Notes: generated by a model not told the origin, from the sequence alone. A stretch of 64,000 nt of DNA from JAVVHH01 sp965276815 (GCA_965276815.1 CBDIBE010000010.1:434001-498000); one strand, 5' to 3'; numbered from the stretch's first letter, positions 8,352-16,412 are shown. Numbers and translations are program-made.

Positions 8352-9206
8352 ATGCCTGCATCCCCCGTTTTCCGCCCCCGCCCGGACGCGATTCAATCCC
8401 TGTTCGGCCGCTCCCACGCGGTGATCGGCGTCATCCACTGTCTGCCGTTCCCGGGCGCACCCGAGTATGAAGGCCGCCCCGTCGCACAGATCGCGCAGCA
8501 AGCCGTGGCGGAGGCGAGCCGCTATGTCGAGGGCGGGGTGGACGGGCTGATCGTGGAGAACCACGGCGACATCCCGTTCGCCAAGCCTGACCAGCTCGGA
8601 CCCGAGACGGCGGCGTGCATGGCGGTGACCGCGGCGGCGGTGGCGGCGGCGTGTCCCGTGCCGATCGGCATCAATGTGCTCGCCAACGCCGCCCATGTCG
8701 CACTCGCGGTCGCCAAGGCGGCGGGCGCGCGGTTCATTCGGGTGAACCAATGGGCCAACGCCTATGTGGCCAATGAAGGCTTCATCGAGGGGCCGGCCGG
8801 GTCGGCCGCGCGCTACCGTGCCGCGCTGCAGGCGCGCGACGTCCGGATTTTTGCCGACGTGCACGTCAAGCACGGTGCGCACGCCATCACCGCGGACCGC
8901 TCGCTGGCCGAGCTCGCGCGCGACGTGGAGTTCTTCGGCGCGGACGGCGCGATCGCCACCGGGCAGCGGACCGGCGACAGCGCCAGCTTGGACGAACTGC
9001 AGGCCATCGCCGCGGGAACCGCGTTGCCGGTGCTGGTGGGCTCCGGCGTCGATCCTGGTAATGTCGGCGACATGTTCAGCGTGGCGCGCGCGGTGATCGT
9101 GGCGAGCTGGCTGAAGCGCGACGGCGTGTGGTGGAACGAGGTCGATCCCGAGCGGCTCGCCGTCTTCATGACGGCGGCGGACCGGGCGCGGCCGAAACGA
9201 CCCTGA
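8352..9206 (+). CDS. BtpA/SgcQ-family TIM-barrel protein
   Basis: A 284-residue protein of the BtpA/SgcQ family. Diagnostic segments are AVIGVIHCLPFPGAPEYEG near residue 22, GVDGLIVENHGDIPF near 60, and the C-terminal phosphate-site-like VLVGSGVDPGNVGDMF. The family has no firmly assigned reaction; SgcQ sits in a sugar operon in E. coli and BtpA affects photosystem I in cyanobacteria. Here it starts 73 bases from the divergent Urc1-type gene, suggesting a link with nucleobase or ribosyl metabolism, which is inference. The ATG giving MPASPVFRP is used; the frame is open for some 55 codons upstream, but those overlap the divergent gene. Confidence 0.85.
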   Translation: MPASPVFRPRPDAIQSLFGRSHAVIGVIHCLPFPGAPEYEGRPVAQIAQQAVAEASRYVEGGVDGLIVENHGDIPFAKPDQLGPETAACMAVTAAAVAAACPVPIGINVLANAAHVALAVAKAAGARFIRVNQWANAYVANEGFIEGPAGSAARYRAALQARDVRIFADVHVKHGAHAITADRSLAELARDVEFFGADGAIATGQRTGDSASLDELQAIAAGTALPVLVGSGVDPGNVGDMFSVARAVIVASWLKRDGVWWNEVDPERLAVFMTAADRARPKRP

Positions 9207-9273
9207 GCCGCCGCTTGCCTTTGCGTCGCCGGCTCGTGCTAGCATCACCTCGGCACAGCGAGGGGGCAAGGCG

Positions 9274-10188
9274 ATGTTGACCGGGCGTCGTGGTTTCATG
9301 ATCGGTACGGGCGTCGCGCTGATCGGAGCGGGGAGCCGGGCCAAGGCGGCGGCCACCTTCAACACGGTCGAGCCCGGCGTGCTCACCATCGCCAACAGCG
9401 GCGAGATGCCGATGATCGCGATGGAGGACGGCAAGCTGATCGGCTCGGATGCCGAGATCATCGCCGCGATCGCCAAGAAGATGGGTCTCGGCGTCAAGTC
9501 GGCGCAAATGGAATGGTCGGCGACCGTGCAATCGGTCAAGAGTGGCCGCGCCGACATCATGGCCGGCAACATGGGATGGACACCGGCCCGCGCCGCCGCC
9601 CTCGCAATCACCGACGCGATCTACTACGCCGGCGCATTCGCATGCATGAAGAAGGATCAGCCGTTCTCCGAGAGCCTTTCGATCGCCGACATCAAGGGAC
9701 ACTCGATCGGCACGGTCAACGGCTTCACCATCGTGCCGGAAATGAAGAAGATCCCCGGTACATCGGACGTCAAGCTCTACGACAACAGCGATGGCTGCGT
9801 ACGCGACGTCGTCGCCGGGCGGCTGGACTTCGCGGTGCTCGACGGGCCGCTGGTGGACTACATGATCCTCAAGAACCCGAATTGGAACCTCAAGCAAGTG
9901 CCGATCGCGGCCGATCCGGCGTTTCCGCAGCTCACCAGCAAGCAGCACACCGTCCTGGGCATGAACCAGGACAAACACGACCTGTTCGACGCGTTCAACC
10001 AGGGCGTGAAATGGATGTGGAAGACCAAGCAGAATGCCGAGCTGATGCGCAAATACGGCATCAGCAACCCCGATTACCTGGTGGCGCCGACGCCGGACGT
10101 ACGCGTCGGCGTCGACCGCGACGCGCAGGGCAACGTCATCGGGCCGAGCGCGCATACGCCGAAGGACTACGCGTCCCTGTACTCCTGA
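9274..10188 (+). CDS. amino acid ABC transporter, periplasmic binding protein
   Basis: Family 3 binding protein, 304 residues. The N-terminus MLTGRRGFMIGTGVALIGAG has adjacent arginines followed by a hydrophobic run and AKAAAT, so export is probably by the Tat pathway. The domain begins at EPGVLTIANSGEMPMIAM and keeps the SGRADIMAGNMGWTPAR strand that lines the ligand pocket. A GAGGGGG ribosome site precedes the ATG. It is the first gene of a complete transporter (binding protein, ATPase, two permeases) linked to an FAD-dependent amine oxidase, so the ligand is probably an amino acid or N-alkyl amino acid. Confidence 0.9.
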   Translation: MLTGRRGFMIGTGVALIGAGSRAKAAATFNTVEPGVLTIANSGEMPMIAMEDGKLIGSDAEIIAAIAKKMGLGVKSAQMEWSATVQSVKSGRADIMAGNMGWTPARAAALAITDAIYYAGAFACMKKDQPFSESLSIADIKGHSIGTVNGFTIVPEMKKIPGTSDVKLYDNSDGCVRDVVAGRLDFAVLDGPLVDYMILKNPNWNLKQVPIAADPAFPQLTSKQHTVLGMNQDKHDLFDAFNQGVKWMWKTKQNAELMRKYGISNPDYLVAPTPDVRVGVDRDAQGNVIGPSAHTPKDYASLYS

Positions 10189-10191
10189 CCG

Positions 10192-10995
10192 ATGGCCGAT
10201 CCGGACAATCTGGTCGAAGTCCGGGGTGTCTGTAAGCGGTTCGGCGAAGTCGAGGTCCTGAAAGACGTCGACCTCTCGGTGCGACCCGGCGAGAAGGTCG
10301 CGATCATCGGGCCGAGCGGGTCCGGTAAAACCACGCTGCTGCGTTGCGTGGCGCATCTCGAGCGGCCGAGCGCCGGCCACGTCAATATCGGCGGCGAGCG
10401 GATCGGCGAGAAGCTGGTGGGCGGGCGCTGGCGCGAGATGTCGGACCGCGAGCTCGCCCGCATCCGCACCGGCATCGGCATGGTGTTCCAGCGCTTCAAC
10501 CTGTTCCCGCATCTGACCGCGCTGGACAATGTGATGCTCGGGCCGACGCGCGTGCTCGGGCAGCGCCCGGCGGATGCCGAGCCTTTGGCGCGCGAGATGC
10601 TCCGCCGCGTCGGCCTCGCCCATAAGGCCGCCGACTACCCGGAGCGCCTGTCCGGCGGGCAGCAGCAGCGCGTCGCCATCGCCCGCTCGCTCGCCATGCA
10701 GCCGCGGCTGATGCTGTTCGACGAGGCGACCTCGGCGCTCGACCCTGAGCTGATCGGCGAGGTGCTGAACGTGATGCGCGACCTGGCGCGCGACGGCATG
10801 ACCATGCTGATCGTCACGCACGAGATGCAGTTCGCCGAGGATGTGGCGGACCGTGTGGTGTTCATGGATCACGGCCGGATCGTCGACGAGGGTCCGCCGC
10901 ACGAACTGTTCCGCGCGCCGTCGCATCCGCGCACGCAGGCCTTCCTCCGCGCCGTGGTCGATCGCGTGGTCATGTCGGAGACGCCGGCGCCTTGA
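10192..10995 (+). CDS. amino acid ABC transporter ATP-binding protein
   Basis: A 267-residue GlnQ/HisP-type ATPase. Walker A is GPSGSGKTT (residues 40-48), the Q-loop is MVFQRFNLFPHLT, the signature is LSGGQQQR near 155, Walker B is LMLFDEATSAL, and the switch histidine is in IVTHE. It follows the binding-protein stop by three bases and overlaps the next permease start. This is the only polar-amino-acid-type ATPase in the window, so it may also power the ATPase-less transporter at 1.6-3.8 kb, which is inference. Confidence 0.95.
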   Translation: MADPDNLVEVRGVCKRFGEVEVLKDVDLSVRPGEKVAIIGPSGSGKTTLLRCVAHLERPSAGHVNIGGERIGEKLVGGRWREMSDRELARIRTGIGMVFQRFNLFPHLTALDNVMLGPTRVLGQRPADAEPLAREMLRRVGLAHKAADYPERLSGGQQQRVAIARSLAMQPRLMLFDEATSALDPELIGEVLNVMRDLARDGMTMLIVTHEMQFAEDVADRVVFMDHGRIVDEGPPHELFRAPSHPRTQAFLRAVVDRVVMSETPAP

Positions 10996-11648
10996 ACGCC
11001 TGGGTTTCCGTGTTCGACATGCTGCCAACCTTGCTGCTCGCAGCGGTCACCACGGTGGAGGTGACGGCCGGCGGCTTCGTGCTCGCCGCGGCAATCGGCG
11101 TGGTGTTCAGCATCCTGCTCCGCTTGCCGGTGCCGCCGCTCCGGATCGCGATCAAGATCTACGTCGATGTGTTCCGTGCGGTCCCGGTGCTGACCCAGCT
11201 TTTCATCATCTATTTCGGGTTGACCGAGATCGGCATCCGGCTCGACCCGCTGCCGGCGGCGATCATCGGCTTCGGCATCAATGGCGGCGCTTACCTCACC
11301 GAGGTGTTCCGGGCCGGCATCGAATCCGTGCATCGCGGCCAGACCGAGGCGGCGCAGATGCTCGGCATGACCCGGCTGGCCATCCTGCGTGTCGTCATAC
11401 TTCCACAAGCCATGCGGGTCGTGCTGCCGCCACTCGGCAATTTCGCCATCGGGCTGCTGAAGGACACCGCGCTGGCCTCGGCGGTGGCGGCGCCGGAGCT
11501 GATGTTCCGTGCCCGCAACCTGGTCGACCAGACTTTTCTCAGCACGCAGATCTACGTGACCGTCGCGCTGATCTATCTCGCGATGAGCCTGCCGTTGGGG
11601 TTTCTCACACGCCGGGCGGAGGCGATGGTGGGGCGGGGCCGGCGATGA
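10992..11648 (+). CDS. amino acid ABC transporter permease
   Basis: A 218-residue HisM/GlnP-type membrane subunit. It contains DVFRAVPVLTQLFIIYFGL and the coupling loop EAAQMLGMTRLAILRVVILP near residue 118. The start is TTG, four bases inside the ATPase gene (TTGA junction). Late in the protein, LKDTALASAVAAPELMFRAR is the conserved periplasmic-side segment of the family. It forms the translocation pore with the next gene product. Confidence 0.92.
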   Translation: MNAWVSVFDMLPTLLLAAVTTVEVTAGGFVLAAAIGVVFSILLRLPVPPLRIAIKIYVDVFRAVPVLTQLFIIYFGLTEIGIRLDPLPAAIIGFGINGGAYLTEVFRAGIESVHRGQTEAAQMLGMTRLAILRVVILPQAMRVVLPPLGNFAIGLLKDTALASAVAAPELMFRARNLVDQTFLSTQIYVTVALIYLAMSLPLGFLTRRAEAMVGRGRR

Positions 11649-12310
11649 CCTGGACCATCTTCTCCGAAAGCCTGCCCGAACTGCTGCAAGCGGCACTGGG
11701 CACGCTGCGCATGACGTTCTTCGCCTTCATCCTCGCCGCCACGTTCGGCTTGTTGCTGGCGATTTTTCGGCTCGCCGGCGGCTGGGCGGGGCGTATTGCC
11801 TTTGTCTACATCGAGATCGTCCGCGGCATGCCGGCGCTGACCTTGCTGTTTCTGATCTATTTTGGCTTGGTCCCGCTCGGCATCGTGCTCGACACGTTTC
11901 CCGCCGCTGTCGTAGCGCTCGGCTTGAATGGCGCGGCGTACCTGGCCGAGGTGTATCGTGCCGGCCTCCAGGCGCTTGATCCCGGACAGCGGGAGGCGGC
12001 ACAGATGCTGGGGCTGCGCCAGACGCAGGTGCTGCAATACGTCGTGTTGCCGCAAGCGGTGCCGATCGTGCTGCCGCCGATGGGCAATTACGTGATCTCG
12101 CTGCTAAAAGACACGTCGATCGCCTCGCTGATCTCGGCGCCCGAGCTGATGCTGCGCACGCGCGACCTGGCCGGCACCTATTATCTGCCGATGGAATACT
12201 ATCTCATCGCGGGCGGGATCTATCTGGTCATGGCTTGGCCGATGATGCAGGGCGTGCGCATGCTGGAGCGTCATTTCGGGCGGAGCCGCCTGCAAGGAGG
12301 AGGATTATGA
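11645..12310 (+). CDS. amino acid ABC transporter permease
   Basis: A 221-residue second permease. YIEIVRGMPALTLLFLIYFG and the coupling loop EAAQMLGLRQTQVLQYVVLP mark the family, and LKDTSIASLISAPELMLRTR parallels its partner. The ATG overlaps the previous stop in an ATGA junction, and its own stop overlaps the start of the oxidase gene the same way. The four-base overlaps through the whole set show a single translational unit. Confidence 0.92.
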   Translation: MTWTIFSESLPELLQAALGTLRMTFFAFILAATFGLLLAIFRLAGGWAGRIAFVYIEIVRGMPALTLLFLIYFGLVPLGIVLDTFPAAVVALGLNGAAYLAEVYRAGLQALDPGQREAAQMLGLRQTQVLQYVVLPQAVPIVLPPMGNYVISLLKDTSIASLISAPELMLRTRDLAGTYYLPMEYYLIAGGIYLVMAWPMMQGVRMLERHFGRSRLQGGGL

Positions 12311-13554
12311 GCGAGACGAAGATGCCGAAGCAGGCCGACGCCATTGTCATCGGCTCGGGCGGGCTGGGCGCGTCGACCGCGTATCACCTCGCCAAGGCGG
12401 GTATGGCGGTGGCGCTGATCGACAAGGCCGAGCTGGCGTCGCAGACCTCGCCGCGTGCCGCCGGGCTGAGCGGCATGTTGCGCTCCGACGAAGCGATGAC
12501 CCGGATTGCCGCTAAATCGGTGCAGATGATCGAGGGTTTCGCGGCCGAGACCGGCGAGCCGATGGTCTACTACCAGCCCGGCGCTCTCAAGATCGCCCGC
12601 CGCCCCGAGCATGAGGCGCAGCTCCACCAGGAGGTCGAGCGCGGCCGCGGCCTGGGCCTCGACGTGGCAATGATCCCGCTCCAAGAGGCGCAGCGCTTGA
12701 TGCCCTACCTCGAGACGAATGGCGTGCGCGCCGTCATGCACATGCGCAGCGACGTCTATCTCGAACCGGTGCAGATCCCGCACGGCTACGCGCGGGCGAG
12801 CGGCAAGCTGGGCGCGTCGCTGCTGCCCAACACCAGGGTCGAGGAGGTCCTGACCGCGGGCGGCGCCGTCGCGGGCGTGCGGACGGCGCGGGGAGAAATC
12901 CGGGCGCCTGTCGTGGTGGACGCGGCTGGCGCGTGGCTTCGCCTGGTCGCTTCATTCGGCGGCTCGACGGTCAAGCTCGTGCCGACCCGGCATCAGTTGA
13001 TGATCACCGTGCCGCTCCCAAAGGTGCATCCGAACCAGCCCATCACCCGCGTCATCGATGCCAACGTCTACATAAGGCCGGCAAAGGGCGGCCTGATGCT
13101 GGGCGGCTACGAGCCCGACCCGGTGCAATACGACATGCACGACCTGCCGCCGGATTTCCGCATCGAGGACCTCGCCCTCGACCTCTCCGTGCTGCGCCGC
13201 CTGGCCGAGAGCGTCGCCGCGCAATTCCCCATCTTCCGCGATATCGAGCTCCAGGAGCATCGCGGCGGCCTGCCGACGATGACCGCCGACGGTGCGCATG
13301 TACTGGGTGCGGCGCCGGGTGTGGACGGTCTGTTCGTGATTGGCGGCTGCTGCGTGGGCGGCCTGTCCACGGCGCCGGCGCTCGGCTGGCTGCTGGCGGA
13401 GTTGATCACGACCGGAAAGACCTCGCTCGACGTGTCCGGCATGGCGCCGGACCGGCTCGCCACCGGGCTCCCGGACGCCGAGCTCGACCGGCTCTGCCGC
13501 CTGCAATACGCGCATCACTACTGGTCGCCCGCGACCATGCCGGCCGCTGCGTAG
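12307..13554 (+). CDS. FAD-dependent amine/amino acid oxidoreductase (DAO family)
   Basis: A 415-residue flavoprotein of the sarcosine oxidase beta / glycine oxidase / dimethylglycine dehydrogenase type. The dinucleotide fold is VIGSGGLGASTAYHLAKAG near residue 15, and the C-terminal FAD segment is GLFVIGGCCVGGLSTAPALG. An excellent GGAGGAGG site lies four bases before the ATG. The substrate would be a secondary or N-methylated amine, or a D- or cyclic amino acid, delivered by the transporter with which it is translationally coupled. The electron acceptor (oxygen or an electron-transfer protein) cannot be told. It closes this operon and is followed by a repeat-bearing spacer. Confidence 0.88.
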   Translation: MSETKMPKQADAIVIGSGGLGASTAYHLAKAGMAVALIDKAELASQTSPRAAGLSGMLRSDEAMTRIAAKSVQMIEGFAAETGEPMVYYQPGALKIARRPEHEAQLHQEVERGRGLGLDVAMIPLQEAQRLMPYLETNGVRAVMHMRSDVYLEPVQIPHGYARASGKLGASLLPNTRVEEVLTAGGAVAGVRTARGEIRAPVVVDAAGAWLRLVASFGGSTVKLVPTRHQLMITVPLPKVHPNQPITRVIDANVYIRPAKGGLMLGGYEPDPVQYDMHDLPPDFRIEDLALDLSVLRRLAESVAAQFPIFRDIELQEHRGGLPTMTADGAHVLGAAPGVDGLFVIGGCCVGGLSTAPALGWLLAELITTGKTSLDVSGMAPDRLATGLPDAELDRLCRLQYAHHYWSPATMPAAA

Positions 13555-13582
13555 AGCGTGAAGCCACGAACCCGTTTCTAAC

Positions 13583-13618
13583 CTTCATTGCGAGGAGCCA
13601 AGCGACGAAGCAATCCAT
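13583..13618. repeat. interspersed CATTGCGAGGAGC...GAAGCAATCC-type repeat
   Basis: A short element with inverted ends ATTGC (13587-13591) and GCAAT (13610-13614) around GAGGAGCCAAGCGACGAA. It lies in the untranslated spacer after the oxidase gene. It resembles a short intergenic repeat that recurs in many GC-rich proteobacterial genomes. I see only this one copy in the window. It has no coding potential and may be a REP-like element acting on transcript ends. Confidence 0.5.
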
Positions 13619-13686
13619 GCTCGCCTCAGCGCACGCCGCCCTGGGTGTGGCCGCGTAGCTCTATAACTCTCCGGCGTAGCGCCGAT

Positions 13687-13719
13687 GCCCGAACGCTCTA
13701 GCTGCTGAGCGTTTCGGGC
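13687..13719. other. strong inverted repeat upstream of the thiolase-fold operon
   Basis: Arms GCCCGAACGCTC (13687-13698) and GAGCGTTTCGGGC (13707-13719) pair over 12 bases with one bulged T and an eight-base loop. The hairpin ends 29 bases before the start of the next operon and is not followed by a U-run, so it is not a classical intrinsic terminator. It could be a factor-assisted terminator for the upstream operon, an mRNA leader hairpin, or an operator. Confidence 0.5.
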
Positions 13720-13748
13720 GTGCTAGCGTGCTTCTCAACTGGGGAGGC

Positions 13749-14885
13749 ATGAATTTGCGCAATGCCGTGGCCGTCGCGGGCGTGGGCCAGACGAAGTTCG
13801 GTCGCCTGCCGGGCTACACGACCTACGATCTCGGCGTCTGGGCGCTGCGTGAGGCGCTGGAAGATGCGGGATTGCGCCATACCGATCTCGACGGGCTGAT
13901 CGTCTGCCGCATCCCCGACTATCAGCGCACCGGCGAGATCCTGGGGATCGACCCGCGCTACACCGCCATCACGCCCGGCCAGGGCCGCATGTCCGGCGCC
14001 TCGATCCAGATGGCAGCACTCGCCATCGCCAGCGGCATGGCAACCACGGTCGCCGTGGTCTATGGCAATGACGGCCGCTCGGTCGGCGACACCTATGGCG
14101 GCGAGGCTGACCGCTACGGCGGGGGCGGCGCTGGCCAGTGGTTCCCGTACGGCATGACCTCGCCGGGCGCCGTGCACGCGATGATGTTCCGCCGCCACAT
14201 GCACCTCTACGGCACCACCAGCGAGCAGCTCGCCGCCATCTCGGTCGCGTTCCGCAAGCACGCCGCGCTCAACCCCGGCGCGGTCATGCGCACGCCGATC
14301 ACCGTCGAAGACCACCAGAACTCGCGCATGATCGTCGCCCCGCTGCACCTGCTGGATTACTGCCTGATCAACGACGGCGGCTGCGCGCTGATCCTCACCT
14401 CGGCGGAGCGGGCGCGCGATATGCAGCAAAAGCCGGTCTACATTCGTGGAATGGGCCAGGCGACGGCCCTGCGCGGCAGCAATCTACCTCCCGACGACCT
14501 CTGGTACGCCCCGATGCAGCAGGCCGGCAACGACGTGCGCCAAATGGCCGGCGTCACCCAGGACGATTTGGACGCACTGATGATCTACGACAATTTCAGC
14601 CCGACCGTGCTCTTCTCCCTCGAAGGCTTCGGCTTCTGCCGACCCGGCGAAAGCGGCGCCTTCGTGCAAAACGGCACGCTCGAACTCGGCGGCCGCTATC
14701 CGAGCAACACCGATGGCGGCCACCTCTCCAACTCATACATGCAGGGCTTCGCGCTCAACGTCGAAGCTGTCCGCCAATTGCGCGGCGGCTGCGGCGCGCG
14801 CCAGGTGCCGGGCGCCAAGCTGATCCAGTATATGTGTGCCGCCCCGCTGGTCACCTCGATCATCTACGGGAGCGACCCCTCGTGA
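13749..14885 (+). CDS. thiolase-fold protein of the Ltp2/SCP2 lipid-transfer type (probable retro-aldolase)
   Basis: A 378-residue thiolase superfamily member. The nucleophile position of true thiolases (C in CASG) reads RMSG near residue 80, so the cysteine is missing. The HDxF region reads IYDNFS near 280 and the GHPxG histidine region reads NSYMQG near 330, putting tyrosines at both positions. That is the pattern of Ltp2, which with a DUF35 partner cleaves beta-hydroxyacyl-CoA side chains by retro-aldol reaction in steroid degradation. The next gene is a DUF35 protein in a GTGA overlap. A GGGGAGG site sets the ATG (MNLRNAVAV) over an upstream in-frame start. Confidence 0.85.
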   Translation: MNLRNAVAVAGVGQTKFGRLPGYTTYDLGVWALREALEDAGLRHTDLDGLIVCRIPDYQRTGEILGIDPRYTAITPGQGRMSGASIQMAALAIASGMATTVAVVYGNDGRSVGDTYGGEADRYGGGGAGQWFPYGMTSPGAVHAMMFRRHMHLYGTTSEQLAAISVAFRKHAALNPGAVMRTPITVEDHQNSRMIVAPLHLLDYCLINDGGCALILTSAERARDMQQKPVYIRGMGQATALRGSNLPPDDLWYAPMQQAGNDVRQMAGVTQDDLDALMIYDNFSPTVLFSLEGFGFCRPGESGAFVQNGTLELGGRYPSNTDGGHLSNSYMQGFALNVEAVRQLRGGCGARQVPGAKLIQYMCAAPLVTSIIYGSDPS

Positions 14886-15289
14886 CGGAATATGCCAAGC
14901 CGCTGCCGGTCATCACCGAGCTGACCGCGCCGTTCTGGGAGGCGGCGCGGGCCGGTCGCCTCGAAGTGCAGCGCTGCGACGCCTGCGGCACGCTGCGCTT
15001 CCCGCCGGCCAGGGTCTGTGACGCGTGCCTCAGCGAGCAGACCAGCTGGGTCCCAGTCAGCGGCCGCGCCACCGTCTGGTCGGTGTGCGAGTTCCACCGC
15101 CTCTACTTCAAGGGCTTCGAGCCGGAACTGCCCTACAACGTGGCGCTGGTCTGCCTGGAAGAGGGGCCGCGCATGTATACCAACCTGGTCGGGATCGACT
15201 ACGACCAGATCCAGATCGGCATGCCGGTGCAGGTGGCATTCGAACCCGTCACCGACGCCGTCTCACTGATAAAATTCCGCCCGGCATGA
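14882..15289 (+). CDS. DUF35 zinc-ribbon/OB-fold protein, partner of the thiolase-fold protein
   Basis: A 135-residue protein with a four-cysteine zinc ribbon, CDACGTLRFPPARVCDAC, near residue 34, followed by an OB-fold that opens with GRATVWSVCEFHR. DUF35 proteins bind acyl-CoA and form complexes with thiolase-fold enzymes, bringing the CoA arm to the active site. The start is GTG overlapping the upstream stop by four bases, which favours stoichiometric co-production with that protein. Its stop overlaps the next start likewise. It is a paralogue of the DUF35 gene at 21.3 kb. Confidence 0.9.
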   Translation: MTEYAKPLPVITELTAPFWEAARAGRLEVQRCDACGTLRFPPARVCDACLSEQTSWVPVSGRATVWSVCEFHRLYFKGFEPELPYNVALVCLEEGPRMYTNLVGIDYDQIQIGMPVQVAFEPVTDAVSLIKFRPA

Positions 15290-16335
15290 GGGCCATGGTC
15301 GTCCGCAGCCCCGGCGGCCCCGAGGCGCTGGTCCTGGAGGACATTCCGCCGCCGCCGCTACGCCGCAACGACGTGCGCATCCGCGTCGAGGCCTGCGGCG
15401 TGTGTTTTCACGACGTCGTCACCCGCAACGGCGTGCTGAAGCGTGGCGTGCAGATGCCGCTGATCCCCGGCCACGAAGTGTCCGGCATCGTCGAGATCGT
15501 CGGGCCCGAGGTGCGCGATTTCCGGCCCGGCGACCGCGTCGCCACGCTGCAGCGCCGCCACATTTGCGGGCACTGCAGATATTGCCGCGCCGACCAGGAG
15601 ACCTCCTGTCCGGAGCGCGAGTTCCTCGGCGATATGGGCCTCAACGGCGGCTATGCCGAGCTGGTCTGCGTCGAAGAGGATAACGTCGCCCACGTCCCCG
15701 AGGGCGTTCCCCTGGACCAGGCGGCGATCATCGCCTGCACGGTCGGCAGCGAGCTGAACGCGATCCGCGACGTCGCCGCCGTCAAGGCCGGCGAGCGGCT
15801 GCTGATCAACGGCGCCGGCGGCGGCCTCGGCATCCACGGCGTCCAGCTTGCGCATATCTCGGGGGCGGAGGTGATCGCAGTCACCGGGTCACCGGAGAAG
15901 GTCGAGGTGATCCGCGCGGCCGGCGCGGATCACGTGGTGCTCTATGAGCGCGGCGAGGATTTTTCTGCGAGAGTCCGCGCGCTGACCGGGGGCGAGGGCG
16001 TGCAGGTGGCGATCGACAATGTCGGCAGCCACACTTGGGACGCGATGCGCCGCAGCCTCGCCATGCGCGGCCGCTGGATCTTCATCGGCCAGCTCAGCGG
16101 CGACTTCGTCCGGCTTAACCCGGCGCAGATTTTCCTGCACGGCATCTCGATCCTCAGCGCGCAGAGCACCAACCATCGGCAATTGCTCGACTGTCTCGAA
16201 CTGGTCCACCGCGGCCTCGTCCGCCCGGTCATCTCGATGGAGCTGCCGCTCGAACGCGCCCCGGAGGCGCACCGTTTGGCCGAGAAGGCTGCGCCCACCG
16301 GCCGGATCCTGCTGAAGCCGTCGTTGACGGTGTGA
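15286..16335 (+). CDS. zinc-dependent alcohol dehydrogenase (MDR family)
   Basis: A 349-residue medium-chain dehydrogenase. The catalytic zinc ligands are in EACGVCFHDVV and PGHEVSG. The structural zinc motif is CGHCRYCRADQETSC, with all four cysteines. The cofactor fold is INGAGGGLGIHGVQLA near residue 170. The likely reaction is interconversion of an alcohol and an aldehyde or ketone with NAD(P). It overlaps the DUF35 gene (ATGA). A retro-aldol reaction would release an aldehyde or ketone, so reduction of that product would fit, as inference. Substrate and cofactor preference are not visible. Confidence 0.88.
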   Translation: MRAMVVRSPGGPEALVLEDIPPPPLRRNDVRIRVEACGVCFHDVVTRNGVLKRGVQMPLIPGHEVSGIVEIVGPEVRDFRPGDRVATLQRRHICGHCRYCRADQETSCPEREFLGDMGLNGGYAELVCVEEDNVAHVPEGVPLDQAAIIACTVGSELNAIRDVAAVKAGERLLINGAGGGLGIHGVQLAHISGAEVIAVTGSPEKVEVIRAAGADHVVLYERGEDFSARVRALTGGEGVQVAIDNVGSHTWDAMRRSLAMRGRWIFIGQLSGDFVRLNPAQIFLHGISILSAQSTNHRQLLDCLELVHRGLVRPVISMELPLERAPEAHRLAEKAAPTGRILLKPSLTV

Positions 16336-16346
16336 AACCCTCCCCT

Positions 16347-16370
16347 ATAGCTTCGACTTGCAGGAGCTAT
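16347..16370. promoter_or_regulatory. candidate LysR-type operator upstream of the regulator
   Basis: Inverted arms ATAGCT (16347-16352) and AGCTAT (16365-16370) are separated by 12 bases and lie 42 bases before the regulator start. Dyads of this kind often serve as autoregulatory LysR sites. The gene is not divergent from its presumed targets here, so the site would act in autoregulation or on the genes downstream. Confidence 0.35.
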
Positions 16371-16412
16371 GCCGACAAGGCATCGCGCACCGGCAATGCC
16401 GAGGAGGGAAGG

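Noticed and set aside
9166..11028. A 620-codon open frame on the minus strand opposite the amino acid transporter genes
   Set aside because: It is antisense to clear binding-protein and ATPase genes, with Arg/His-rich composition and no motif.
13749..14885. Ordinary degradative acetyl-CoA acetyltransferase
   Set aside because: The nucleophilic cysteine is absent and tyrosines take the catalytic histidine positions.
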